Of a stretch of 64,000 nucleotides of DNA, positions 1 to 7,564 are shown piece by piece. Every line of letters begins with the position of its first letter. Within the stretch, counting starts at the first letter, position 1. Origin of the DNA: JAEUHQ01 sp964538915 (lineage in GTDB: Bacteria; Planctomycetota; UBA1135; UBA2386); contig CAZIFB010000021.1 of assembly GCA_964538915.1 (NCBI GenBank), positions 1-64,000 on the forward strand, written 5' to 3'. The translations under genes were made by a program, and so were the position numbers. Under the pieces are notes generated by a model, which saw only the letters and a program-made list of their open reading frames with translations, had not been told where the DNA came from and made no database searches.

Positions 1-80
1 GGGGAGGGACTCGAACCCTCACGGCCGTTTCCGGCCCGCGGCTTTTAAGGCCGCTGCGTCTGCCGTTCCGCCACCCTCGC
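1..80 (-). tRNA. tRNA-Leu (anticodon UAA), 3' end cut by the window edge
   Basis: Read on the minus strand, the sequence starts with acceptor strand GCGAGGG, has a D-arm, an anticodon stem GCGGC/GCCGC around loop CTTAAAA (anticodon TAA), a long variable arm with GCCGG/CGGCC-type pairing typical of class II tRNAs, and a T-arm GAGGG-TTCGAGT-CCCTC. Only the first three bases of the 3' acceptor strand (CCC) lie inside the window. The long variable arm and UAA anticodon identify leucine. Confidence 0.93.
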
Positions 81-136
81 GCGGGCCGGCATCATGCGGG
101 CCGCACCGCGTCGCCGCCATCGTGTTGCCGCGCGGG

Positions 137-1123
137 TCACGCGAGCGGCAGCGAACTCCGCGCGCGGCTCATCTCGTCGTGGATGCGCTGCACTTCGGCA
201 CAGCGAGCGAGTACGGGCGCGGTGCCGATCTCCTCGAGGAAGCGGCACGCGGCGTAGTCCACCGCGGCCGTCTCGTACTCCCCGATCCATGCTTCGCGCA
301 GGGCCCGGCGGTCGGGATGCACCGGCCAGATGCCTGGTCGCGGGCGGATGCCGCGGACGCCCATGCGCCAGGGTTTGCCGCTCACGCGCGCGCGGAAGCA
401 CGCCTGCAGCCGGCACAACTGCACGAACGCCGGGTCGCTGGCGACGCGCTCGAGCAGATCCTGCGCCTCGCGGCCGGCGGGGTCGAACTTCCGGTGCAGG
501 GCGACGAGGCGCCAGCCGTTCGGTGTCTCGTAGACGGCGAAGCGGGAGTCCGGCACGGACCGCAGCGCCGACCGCAGTCGTTCGAGCCGGACGTTGCGGC
601 GCCAAGCGGTGTTCTCCAGCCGCCGCGCGACGTGCGCGCCCAGCACTCGCAGGACGATCCCGTTGGCGATGGCGACGGGCAGTACGAAGCAGCCCCTCAC
701 ACGCCATCCGAACCATCCGGGCAACAGCGCCGTCACCACGGCGCCGGCGATCGCGACGAGGATGGTGGCGATGGCCGTCGACAGCTGCGATCGCGGCTGC
801 CGGTCGACGTCGGCGAACCAGACGTCGGGGACGTTGAGGCAGTGCGCGCCGTACGAGTTGCGCGTGACGACGATGTCCCCGCGGCGTGCGAGGACCTGTT
901 CGCGGATGGGCAGCCCCTCGCCTCCGTAAGCCAGCTTCTGCTCGCGTTGCGCGACCGCGTTTCCCGCCTGCAGGTCGAGCATGGCTGCGGCCGCACGCCG
1001 TTCGGCGTTGGCGCGTGCGTCGTCTTCGCTGATGTCGGACCAGCCGAAGCGCCGGATCACGCGCTTCTTGCCGGCGACCTTGCCCTCCACCCGTGCTTCG
1101 GCCCAGTGCGCCGGGATCTGCAT
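137..1123 (-). CDS. Conserved hypothetical membrane protein
   Basis: A 328-residue protein. The N-terminal 110 residues resemble a family of uncharacterised bacterial proteins that start with an HWAEAR-like motif and contain an FGWSD segment and a GDIVVTRNSYG stretch; I recognise the family but know no function for it. Two membrane segments are predicted at about residues 115-137 and 144-165, followed by a soluble domain of about 160 residues. The ATG at 1123 was chosen because the conserved block begins right after it. It follows the MFS gene in the same direction with a gap of about 50 bases, so the two may be cotranscribed. Function unknown. Confidence 0.8.
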   Translation of the reverse strand: MQIPAHWAEARVEGKVAGKKRVIRRFGWSDISEDDARANAERRAAAAMLDLQAGNAVAQREQKLAYGGEGLPIREQVLARRGDIVVTRNSYGAHCLNVPDVWFADVDRQPRSQLSTAIATILVAIAGAVVTALLPGWFGWRVRGCFVLPVAIANGIVLRVLGAHVARRLENTAWRRNVRLERLRSALRSVPDSRFAVYETPNGWRLVALHRKFDPAGREAQDLLERVASDPAFVQLCRLQACFRARVSGKPWRMGVRGIRPRPGIWPVHPDRRALREAWIGEYETAAVDYAACRFLEEIGTAPVLARCAEVQRIHDEMSRARSSLPLA

Positions 1124-1176
1124 CGGGTGCGCATGCAAGCACCGCGGCGGAGCCGGCGCAACGCCGTTCGTACGGG

Positions 1177-2385
1177 TCAGGCCGATCGGCGTGCGGCGAG
1201 CGCGAAGGTCAACGCGCCGAGTGCCCCGAGTGCCCCGCAGGCCCACCACAGCGTGTTCGCGCCCGCGGTCTCGTAGACCATGCCGCCGAGAGCCGGCGCC
1301 GCGACGAGTGCGAGGGTGAAGGTCATTCCGTACGCGCCGTTGTAGGCGCCGCGGGCGTGGTCGGGCGCGCGGTCGTTCACGTGGGCTCCGAGCAGCGGCA
1401 TCTGCAGCAGTTCGCCGATCGCGACCACGACCATCGAGGACACGATCGCCGCGGCGCCGAACGGCAGCAGCATGCAGAGGTAGCCGAGACCGACGACGAG
1501 CGAACCGAGCGCGATGAGCGGCAGCGCCCGGTTCCGCTGCAGGCCGTGCACGACGGGCATCTCGAACAGCGTGATCAGGATCGGGTTGATCGCGAGGAAC
1601 CAGCCGACCGCGTGCTCCGACCAGCCGTGGTCGACGAAGACGCGCGACCCGGTCGTGAAGTACTGCATGAAGGCGAGCAGCACGCAGAAGTTCGCCGCCA
1701 TCAGGAGCACGAAGTGGCGGTCGCGCCACGGGCCGTCCGCGCGGCGCGGTGCCGCGGCGTCGTGCACGGGGCGCGGCGGCGGCAGCGGGTTCCACCCGCG
1801 CAGGCCCTTCCACAGCCACAGCGCGGCGAGGCCGCACGTGAGGCCGTCGGCGACGAACATCCACCGGTACTCGATCGCGACGAGGTAGCCGCCGATCGTC
1901 GGCCCGAACGCCCAGCCGAGGTTCAGCGCGAAGCGGTTCAGCGAGAGCGCCTTCCTTCGCAGCGCCGGCGGACAGCTGATCGCCGCGGCGGTGTTGGTGC
2001 CCGGCCGGAAGGCGTCGTTCAGTACGCCGAGCACGAACACCGCGGGCACGAGCGTCCACGCCGTCGTCGCCTGCGTCATCAGGAGCATCCACGCACCCGA
2101 ACAGCCGAGCGCGCCGATCTGCAGCCGCACGGGACCGATCGTGTCGGTGAGGCGGCCGCCCGCCCAGCTGCCGAAGAACGCGCCGATGCCGTACAGCGCG
2201 ACGACCCAGCCGGCTTCGGTCGGCGTGAAGCCGAACGAGTGCTTCAGGTACGGGCCGAGGAACGGCACGACCATCGAGCCGCAGCGGTTCAGGAACGCAC
2301 CGGCGGCGAGCAGCCACGTGAGTGTGGGCAGCCCGCCGAAGGCGTCGCGGTAGAGCGCGACGACGCTGCGGATCGGATTCGCCAC
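1177..2385 (-). CDS. Major facilitator superfamily transporter
   Basis: A 402-residue, strongly hydrophobic protein with about 12 predicted membrane segments, the usual length for a 12-helix MFS carrier. The first loop region contains GGRLTDTIGPVRL, which fits the MFS motif A between helices 2 and 3. No substrate can be assigned; drug or metabolite efflux is the commonest role of such stand-alone carriers. Its start lies three bases downstream of the stop of the ABC permease gene, so it looks like the distal gene of the exporter operon. Confidence 0.88.
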   Translation of the reverse strand: MANPIRSVVALYRDAFGGLPTLTWLLAAGAFLNRCGSMVVPFLGPYLKHSFGFTPTEAGWVVALYGIGAFFGSWAGGRLTDTIGPVRLQIGALGCSGAWMLLMTQATTAWTLVPAVFVLGVLNDAFRPGTNTAAAISCPPALRRKALSLNRFALNLGWAFGPTIGGYLVAIEYRWMFVADGLTCGLAALWLWKGLRGWNPLPPPRPVHDAAAPRRADGPWRDRHFVLLMAANFCVLLAFMQYFTTGSRVFVDHGWSEHAVGWFLAINPILITLFEMPVVHGLQRNRALPLIALGSLVVGLGYLCMLLPFGAAAIVSSMVVVAIGELLQMPLLGAHVNDRAPDHARGAYNGAYGMTFTLALVAAPALGGMVYETAGANTLWWACGALGALGALTFALAARRSA

Positions 2386-2388
2386 GGG

Positions 2389-3558
2389 CTAACCGCGGCG
2401 CAGCGCCTGCGTCGGGGTCATCCTCGCCGCTCGCCACGCCGGGAACGCGCCACCGACGAGCCCGAGCACGATGGAGAACAGGATGGCGACTCCCATCGCG
2501 AACGGCGTGGTCCGGAAGCCGAACGAGACCTCGGTGAACGTGGAGAAGTTCGTCGTGCCCGTCTGCATTCCGTTGAGCGGCAGCACGAGCACGACGCCGA
2601 CCAGCCCGCCGAACAGTCCGAGCAGGGCGGCTTCGAGGAGGAACGACAGGAAGATCGCGAACGGGCGAAATCCCGTCGCGAGCAGGATGCCGATCTCGTG
2701 GGTGCGTGCGGCGAGTGCGGCGAGCATCGCGTTCGTACCGGTGAACACCGCGGCGACGCCCATGATGATGGACAGCAGAGTGCCGACGACGCCGAGCAGC
2801 GCGGTCAGCGCGCCGGTCTGCTTCGCGAGGTACTCACGCTCGGTCAGCACCTTTGCCGGGATGCGTTTGTCGTTCTCGAGGCGGAGGGCCAGTGCGGCAG
2901 CGTCCCCGTCGGGGCGAAGCACACCGATCACACGGCTCCAGTGGTCGACCTTGAGCGCCGCCTGCATGCGGTTGCAGTCGGCCCAGATCTCGCCTTCGTA
3001 GGAACCCTTCGATTCGAAGATGCCTGCGACGCGGAACGGCGTCACGTTGATCTGCAGCACGTCGCCGACCTTCGCGTTCGCGAGGCGCGCCGCGATCGCG
3101 CGGCCGATGATCACTTCGTCGCTCCCCGGCGCGAAGGACTTGCCTTCGACGATGCGGAGCTGGTCGCCGTGGATCCGGAACGTGGCGGGCTGCACGCCGC
3201 GCAGGGGCACGTTGGTCTTGCTGCCGTCGATGCGGGGCAGGAGCGCGGCGAGGTAGAGCTCCGCCGAGGCGAGCGGTGTTCCGCTCGCGTCGGTCGCGAA
3301 CTCGGGGATCTCCTTGAGCGCGATCTCGCAGCGGTCGCGATCGAAGGCGCTCTCGCCCTCTGCGTTGGCGCCCGTGCGGAGGAGGACGACGAGGTCGTCG
3401 CGGCCCCGGTCCTGGAGCATCGCGGAGAAGCCCTGCTGCAGACTCAGGATGCCCGCGAGGACCGCGACGGTCGCGGCGATGCTGAAGACGGTCAGCCACG
3501 TGTTGCCCTTGCGGACGAGCAGGCTGCGGAAGTTGTACTGCAGGGGGACGAGAGCCAT
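2389..3558 (-). CDS. ABC transporter permease, FtsX/MacB type
   Basis: A 389-residue protein with an N-terminal membrane helix at about residues 17-40, a large periplasmic domain of about 200 residues (MacB_PCD-like) and three C-terminal helices at about 265-385 ending in the family-typical PAWRAARMTPTQALRRG. This is the classic four-helix MacB/LolC/FtsX layout. It lies four bases downstream of a second permease of the same type, after the ATPase and adaptor genes. By analogy it forms half of a mechanotransmitting exporter that drives substrate across the envelope rather than through the inner membrane. Substrate unknown. Confidence 0.88.
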   Translation of the reverse strand: MALVPLQYNFRSLLVRKGNTWLTVFSIAATVAVLAGILSLQQGFSAMLQDRGRDDLVVLLRTGANAEGESAFDRDRCEIALKEIPEFATDASGTPLASAELYLAALLPRIDGSKTNVPLRGVQPATFRIHGDQLRIVEGKSFAPGSDEVIIGRAIAARLANAKVGDVLQINVTPFRVAGIFESKGSYEGEIWADCNRMQAALKVDHWSRVIGVLRPDGDAAALALRLENDKRIPAKVLTEREYLAKQTGALTALLGVVGTLLSIIMGVAAVFTGTNAMLAALAARTHEIGILLATGFRPFAIFLSFLLEAALLGLFGGLVGVVLVLPLNGMQTGTTNFSTFTEVSFGFRTTPFAMGVAILFSIVLGLVGGAFPAWRAARMTPTQALRRG

Positions 3559-3562
3559 CGGT

Positions 3563-4729
3563 TCACGCCTCCGACCGCAGAGCGGTCACCGGTGCCAGTC
3601 GGCGCATGCGGAGTGCGGGCAGCGCGCCGGCCAGCGCACCGATCGCAACCGAGAGCACGAGTCCGCTGATCGCCACGTCCGTGTGGATCGAGAAGCCGGG
3701 AATGAACGCGCTCATGAACGTCCACAGGGCGTGGTTCGAGAGCAGCGCGAACCCGGCGCCCACCGCACCGCCGATCGTGCACAGCAACACGGCTTCGCTG
3801 AGCAGGAGGCCGGCGATCGAACCGTCGGTGAACCCGAGCGCCTTCAGGATGCCAACGTCGCGCGTTCGCTCGCGGGCAGCCATGAGCACGGTGTTCAGCA
3901 CTGCGAAGAAGATCGCGAAGAGTACGCCGCTGCCGATGCCCGCGAGCAGGGTCGGCACGCTGCCGAGCATGGTGACGAACTGCCGTTGGAACTCGGCTTC
4001 GGTCGTCGCACGGACGCGCTGCGGCCCGTTCTCGTACGTCTGTTCGATCGCCGCGATCGCGGCGGAGGCATCGGCACCCGGGTGCAGGCAGGTCAGGAAC
4101 ACGCCGACGCCGCGCGGTCCCTGCACCGAGCCCTGCTCGAGGCCTTCGCGCAGGTACTCGTAGTGGAAGTACAGCGTGCCCTGGTCGATGTTGACCGACC
4201 GCGACTCGTAGATGCCGGCGATCGTGAAGTCCCACACACCGCCGTCGGTGCGCGGGAAGATCGTGCCGATCAACGGGACGTGATCGCCGACGCGCCAGCC
4301 GAACCGCTGCGCGAGGTCGCGGCCGATGATGCAGTTCGTGCGCGCGGCTTCCCAGTCGGCGAGCTTGCCCTCGACGAGTTCGATCTCGGGATAGTTGTTG
4401 GACCACTTCGTCGCGTCGACCCCGAACTGCGCGAAGAAGTTGGACGGGTCCTGGTAGATGCCGCCGAACCACTGGAAGCGCACGACGTCCTTCACGCCGG
4501 GCGCCGCCTCGATCTTCGGCTGGTACCCTTCGGGCAGGTCGACGAACAGGCTGACCGCGGACTGCACCCAGAGCCGCGTCTTCGACGCATCGGCGACCGC
4601 TGCATCGAGGCCGCGGTACGACGCGTCGAGGATGCACAGCAGGAACACGGCGGTCGCCACCGACCCGACCGTGAGGATCGTGCGGATCGGATGGCGGAGC
4701 ACGTTCCGCCAGAGCAGCTTCCAGGGCAT
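3563..4729 (-). CDS. ABC transporter permease, FtsX/MacB type
   Basis: A 388-residue protein with an N-terminal helix at about residues 15-33, a periplasmic domain, and an FtsX domain with three helices at about 265-380 ending LPALRMRRLAPVTALRSEA. It is similar in layout but clearly different in sequence from the permease encoded just downstream, so the pair probably forms a heterodimer, unlike homodimeric MacB. It starts three bases after the stop of the ATPase gene. Likely role: inner-membrane part of a tripartite ABC exporter. Confidence 0.88.
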   Translation of the reverse strand: MPWKLLWRNVLRHPIRTILTVGSVATAVFLLCILDASYRGLDAAVADASKTRLWVQSAVSLFVDLPEGYQPKIEAAPGVKDVVRFQWFGGIYQDPSNFFAQFGVDATKWSNNYPEIELVEGKLADWEAARTNCIIGRDLAQRFGWRVGDHVPLIGTIFPRTDGGVWDFTIAGIYESRSVNIDQGTLYFHYEYLREGLEQGSVQGPRGVGVFLTCLHPGADASAAIAAIEQTYENGPQRVRATTEAEFQRQFVTMLGSVPTLLAGIGSGVLFAIFFAVLNTVLMAARERTRDVGILKALGFTDGSIAGLLLSEAVLLCTIGGAVGAGFALLSNHALWTFMSAFIPGFSIHTDVAISGLVLSVAIGALAGALPALRMRRLAPVTALRSEA

Positions 4730-4732
4730 GGC

Positions 4733-5440
4733 TCAGGCCCTCCCGGCCGCCGCGCGGTTGTCGTCGATGCGGCCGAGCTTGCCCTTGTCGAGGTGCACGA
4801 CCTTGTCGGCGAAGCCGGCGGCCTGCGGGTCGTGCGTCACCATCAGGATCGTCTTCTTCAGCTCGCGGTTGAGGCGCTGCAGCAGGTCGAGCACGGAGTC
4901 CGCGGTCGTGCGGTCGAGGTCGCCGGTCGGTTCGTCGGCGAGGATCACCTTCGGGTCCGTGGCGATCGCGCGTGCGATCGCGACGCGCTGCTCCTGGCCG
5001 CCCGACAGCTCGCGCGGCTTGTGGCCCATGCGGTCCTTCAGGCCGACGAGTTCGAGGGCGCGTTCGGCCTGCTCGCGGCGCCGGCTCTTCGACAGCGGCG
5101 CCAGCAGGAGCGGCAGCTCGACGTTCTCGCGCGCCGTCAGCACCGGCAGCAGGTTGAAGCCCTGGAACACGAAGCCGACGTTCTCCGCGCGCCACTTCGC
5201 GAGGTCGCTGCCGGACAGCGTGCCGAGGTCGGTGCCGCCGACGACGACACGGCCGCTGTCCGCATGGTCGAGGCCGCCGACGAGGTTGAGCAGCGTCGTC
5301 TTGCCGGAGCCCGACGGGCCCATTAGCGCGTAGAACGTGCTCGCGTCCATCGTGAGCTCGAGTTCGTCGAGCACGCGCAACGACTCGCCGCCGCGCTGGT
5401 AGGTCTTGGTGACGGAACGGATCTCGATGGCGGTGACCAT
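4733..5440 (-). CDS. ABC transporter ATP-binding protein (LolD/MacB family)
   Basis: A 235-residue stand-alone nucleotide-binding subunit. Walker A GPSGSGKTT is at residues 41-49, the Q-loop near 93, the signature LSGGQ at 145-149, Walker B VILADEP at 165-171 and the switch histidine in MVTHD further on. Length and motifs match the LolD/FtsE/MacB-N family that pairs with FtsX-type permeases. The gene sits between the adaptor gene and two permease genes with short gaps, so the four genes form one exporter operon. Confidence 0.93.
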   Translation of the reverse strand: MVTAIEIRSVTKTYQRGGESLRVLDELELTMDASTFYALMGPSGSGKTTLLNLVGGLDHADSGRVVVGGTDLGTLSGSDLAKWRAENVGFVFQGFNLLPVLTARENVELPLLLAPLSKSRRREQAERALELVGLKDRMGHKPRELSGGQEQRVAIARAIATDPKVILADEPTGDLDRTTADSVLDLLQRLNRELKKTILMVTHDPQAAGFADKVVHLDKGKLGRIDDNRAAAGRA

Positions 5441-5467
5441 GGGGGGATTCGGGTCGGTGTCCTTGGA

Positions 5468-6877
5468 TCAGTCGACGGCGAGCCGCACGCGGCCGCCGTC
5501 CTGCAACGAAGCGGGCGGGTCGAGCACGATGCGCTGGCCGGGTGCGAGGCCGCTGTCGATCGCAGCGCGGCCGTTCTTGCGCTGGCCGACCGCGACGGTC
5601 TGGAAGCGGACCGTGTCGCGTTCGACGACGAACGCGCCGCTCTTGCCGTCCTGCAGCACGAGCGCGTTCTCGGGCACGACGATCGTGCGCTTCGGCCCGC
5701 TCGCGTCGGCCGGCGCGGCGGCACCTTGGCGGAACACGATGCGCACGCCCATCTCGGGGCGCAGTCTCTCGTCGCGCTGGTCCAGACGGATGCGGACCTC
5801 GACCGTCGCCTTCTGGCGGTCGGCGGTGGGCCAGATGCGATCGACGATGCCCGGGTAGCGGTCGTCGGGGAACGCGTCGAGGAACACGTCGGCGGGGGCG
5901 CCGAGCTTCACCGACGAGAGCGCCGTTTCGGGCACGTTCGCCTGCACCTCGAGCGAGTCGAAGTCGACCATCGTGCAGACCGCGCCGCGCGCGGTGCTGC
6001 CGCCCTGCGAGTTCGGCGACACCACCTCGCCGACCTCCGCGTCCTTCAGCACGACGATGCCGTCGAAGGGTGCGCGCACGTCCGTCTTGTCGAGGGTCGC
6101 CTGCGCGAGGTCCCGCGCGGCGGCGGCGGAAGCGGCCTGCGCCTCGGCGACGCGCAGTTCGGCCGCGGCGACCTGCACACGCTGCCGCGCGGCGTCCACC
6201 GCGGTGCCGCTCGAAGCGACAGCCGCGTCCTGCGCGGCGCGGCGCGCGGTGGCGGCGTCGAGTTCGGTGCGGGCGCGCTCCACGTCGCGCTCGGACCCGA
6301 TGCCCTGGCGCAGCAGGTCCTCGGCCCGGCGTAGCTCGCTGGTGGTCCACGCCACGTTGGCCTGCGCCTCGTCGCGCTGCGCCTTCGCGGTCGTCGTCGC
6401 CGCTTCGGCCTGAGCGAGGTCGGCCCGGCTCGCCCGCTCGGCCTCCGTGGCGCGTTCGACCGCGGCCGTCGCCGCCGCGGCGTCGGCGACCGACTTCTGC
6501 CACGCGGCGCGGTACTCGTCGGCGTAGAGGCGCGCGACGACGTCGCCCTTCTTCACGACGGAGCCCTCGCGGACCTCCATCGCGACGATGCGCCCTGGCA
6601 CGTCGGAGGAGAGCGCCGCACGGCGCGCCGCGACCACGTAGCCGTTCGCGGCGGTTCCCTGCACGGCAGCCGCGGTCGCGGCGGCCGGCTCGGTGACGAC
6701 GAACGTCTTCACCTCGGGCAGGCGCAGCCGGTCGGCGAACGACGACAGCGACGGTCCGAACAGCCACGCGGCCGCCGCGACGACGGCGATCGCGCCGATG
6801 CGGAGCGGCCACGGGTTGCCGCGGCGGCGGGGCTTCTGCGGCTGGCCGCGATCGATGGAGAGAGTCTGCAGGTCCAC
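5468..6877 (-). CDS. Efflux periplasmic adaptor (HlyD/MacA-type membrane fusion protein)
   Basis: A 469-residue membrane fusion protein. An N-terminal anchor helix lies at about residues 25-44. A lipoyl/barrel-sandwich half follows (PGRIVAMEVREGSVVKKGD), then a long alanine-rich coiled-coil hairpin at about 110-260. The second lipoyl half has the hallmark VRAPFDGIV, and beta-barrel and membrane-proximal domains follow. As first gene of the exporter operon it should link the ABC permease pair to an outer-membrane channel, which is not encoded in this window. Confidence 0.9.
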   Translation of the reverse strand: MDLQTLSIDRGQPQKPRRRGNPWPLRIGAIAVVAAAAWLFGPSLSSFADRLRLPEVKTFVVTEPAAATAAAVQGTAANGYVVAARRAALSSDVPGRIVAMEVREGSVVKKGDVVARLYADEYRAAWQKSVADAAAATAAVERATEAERASRADLAQAEAATTTAKAQRDEAQANVAWTTSELRRAEDLLRQGIGSERDVERARTELDAATARRAAQDAAVASSGTAVDAARQRVQVAAAELRVAEAQAASAAAARDLAQATLDKTDVRAPFDGIVVLKDAEVGEVVSPNSQGGSTARGAVCTMVDFDSLEVQANVPETALSSVKLGAPADVFLDAFPDDRYPGIVDRIWPTADRQKATVEVRIRLDQRDERLRPEMGVRIVFRQGAAAPADASGPKRTIVVPENALVLQDGKSGAFVVERDTVRFQTVAVGQRKNGRAAIDSGLAPGQRIVLDPPASLQDGGRVRLAVD

Positions 6878-6962
6878 GGGCGGGGCGGGCGTGCGAAAAG
6901 GGCCGCGCAGGATAGCGCTCGCTCGCTCGAATTACCGCCGCGGGACCGTATCGTTCGCCGCC

Positions 6963-7421
6963 ATGGTGGTTCCGGTCGTCCGCCGCATCCTCGCGCCCAT
7001 CGAGCTCGCGGAGACCCGCGAACCCGATCTCGGTTACGCGATCGGCCTGGCAGCGCAACTGCGCGCGGAACTGCTGCTGCTCGCGGTGATCGACACACCG
7101 GCGACCGTGAACCTGATCGGTCGCCACCGCGCGACGGCGGACAGCAGTCGCGACTTCGACACCGCGCTGCAGGCCGAAGTGCGCGCGATGCTGCAGCAGT
7201 TCGTCGACAAGGCTGCCGAAGCGGGGGTGCGCGCGCTCGGGCACCTGACGTTCGGCGAAGACGTGGAGGAGAAGATCCTCCAGGAAGCGCTGCTGCAGAA
7301 GGTCGACCTGATCCTCGTCCGGTCGCGCGGCCGCACCGGCATCATGAAGGCCCTGCTCGGCAGCACCGCGGGGGAGATCCTGAAGGCGGCACCGTGTCCG
7401 GTGCTGGTGGCACGCACGTGA
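6963..7421 (+). CDS. Universal stress protein (UspA family)
   Basis: A 152-residue single-domain Usp protein. It begins with VRRILAPIEL, the first beta strand of the fold, and ends with the nucleotide-binding signature region GRTGIMKALLGSTAGEILKAAPCPVLVA, cited here only by its key residues G-x2-G and G-x9-(S/T). ATP binding is therefore likely. The ATG at 6963 begins at the conserved first strand. It is divergent from the adaptor gene and is followed by the Lon-family protease gene on the same strand, which may begin within its last codons. Role: stress response or ATP sensing, partner unknown. Confidence 0.88.
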   Translation: MVVPVVRRILAPIELAETREPDLGYAIGLAAQLRAELLLLAVIDTPATVNLIGRHRATADSSRDFDTALQAEVRAMLQQFVDKAAEAGVRALGHLTFGEDVEEKILQEALLQKVDLILVRSRGRTGIMKALLGSTAGEILKAAPCPVLVART

Positions 7422-7564
7422 GGCAGAACAGATCCGGCGGTGGTCGCGGCGGAAGATCGGGACGCAACGCAGCGGAGCGCAGCAAGCGGACCACGTCGCC
7501 GCGCGCCGGGACGCGCGTGCGCGCGACGGGCGGCGGTGCCGGGTCGACGGGGGGCGCGGGGGTC

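Noticed and set aside
1093..3669. An 858-codon plus-strand frame rich in Glu, Arg and His
   Set aside because: It is antisense to the MFS and permease genes, which have clear homology and membrane topology.
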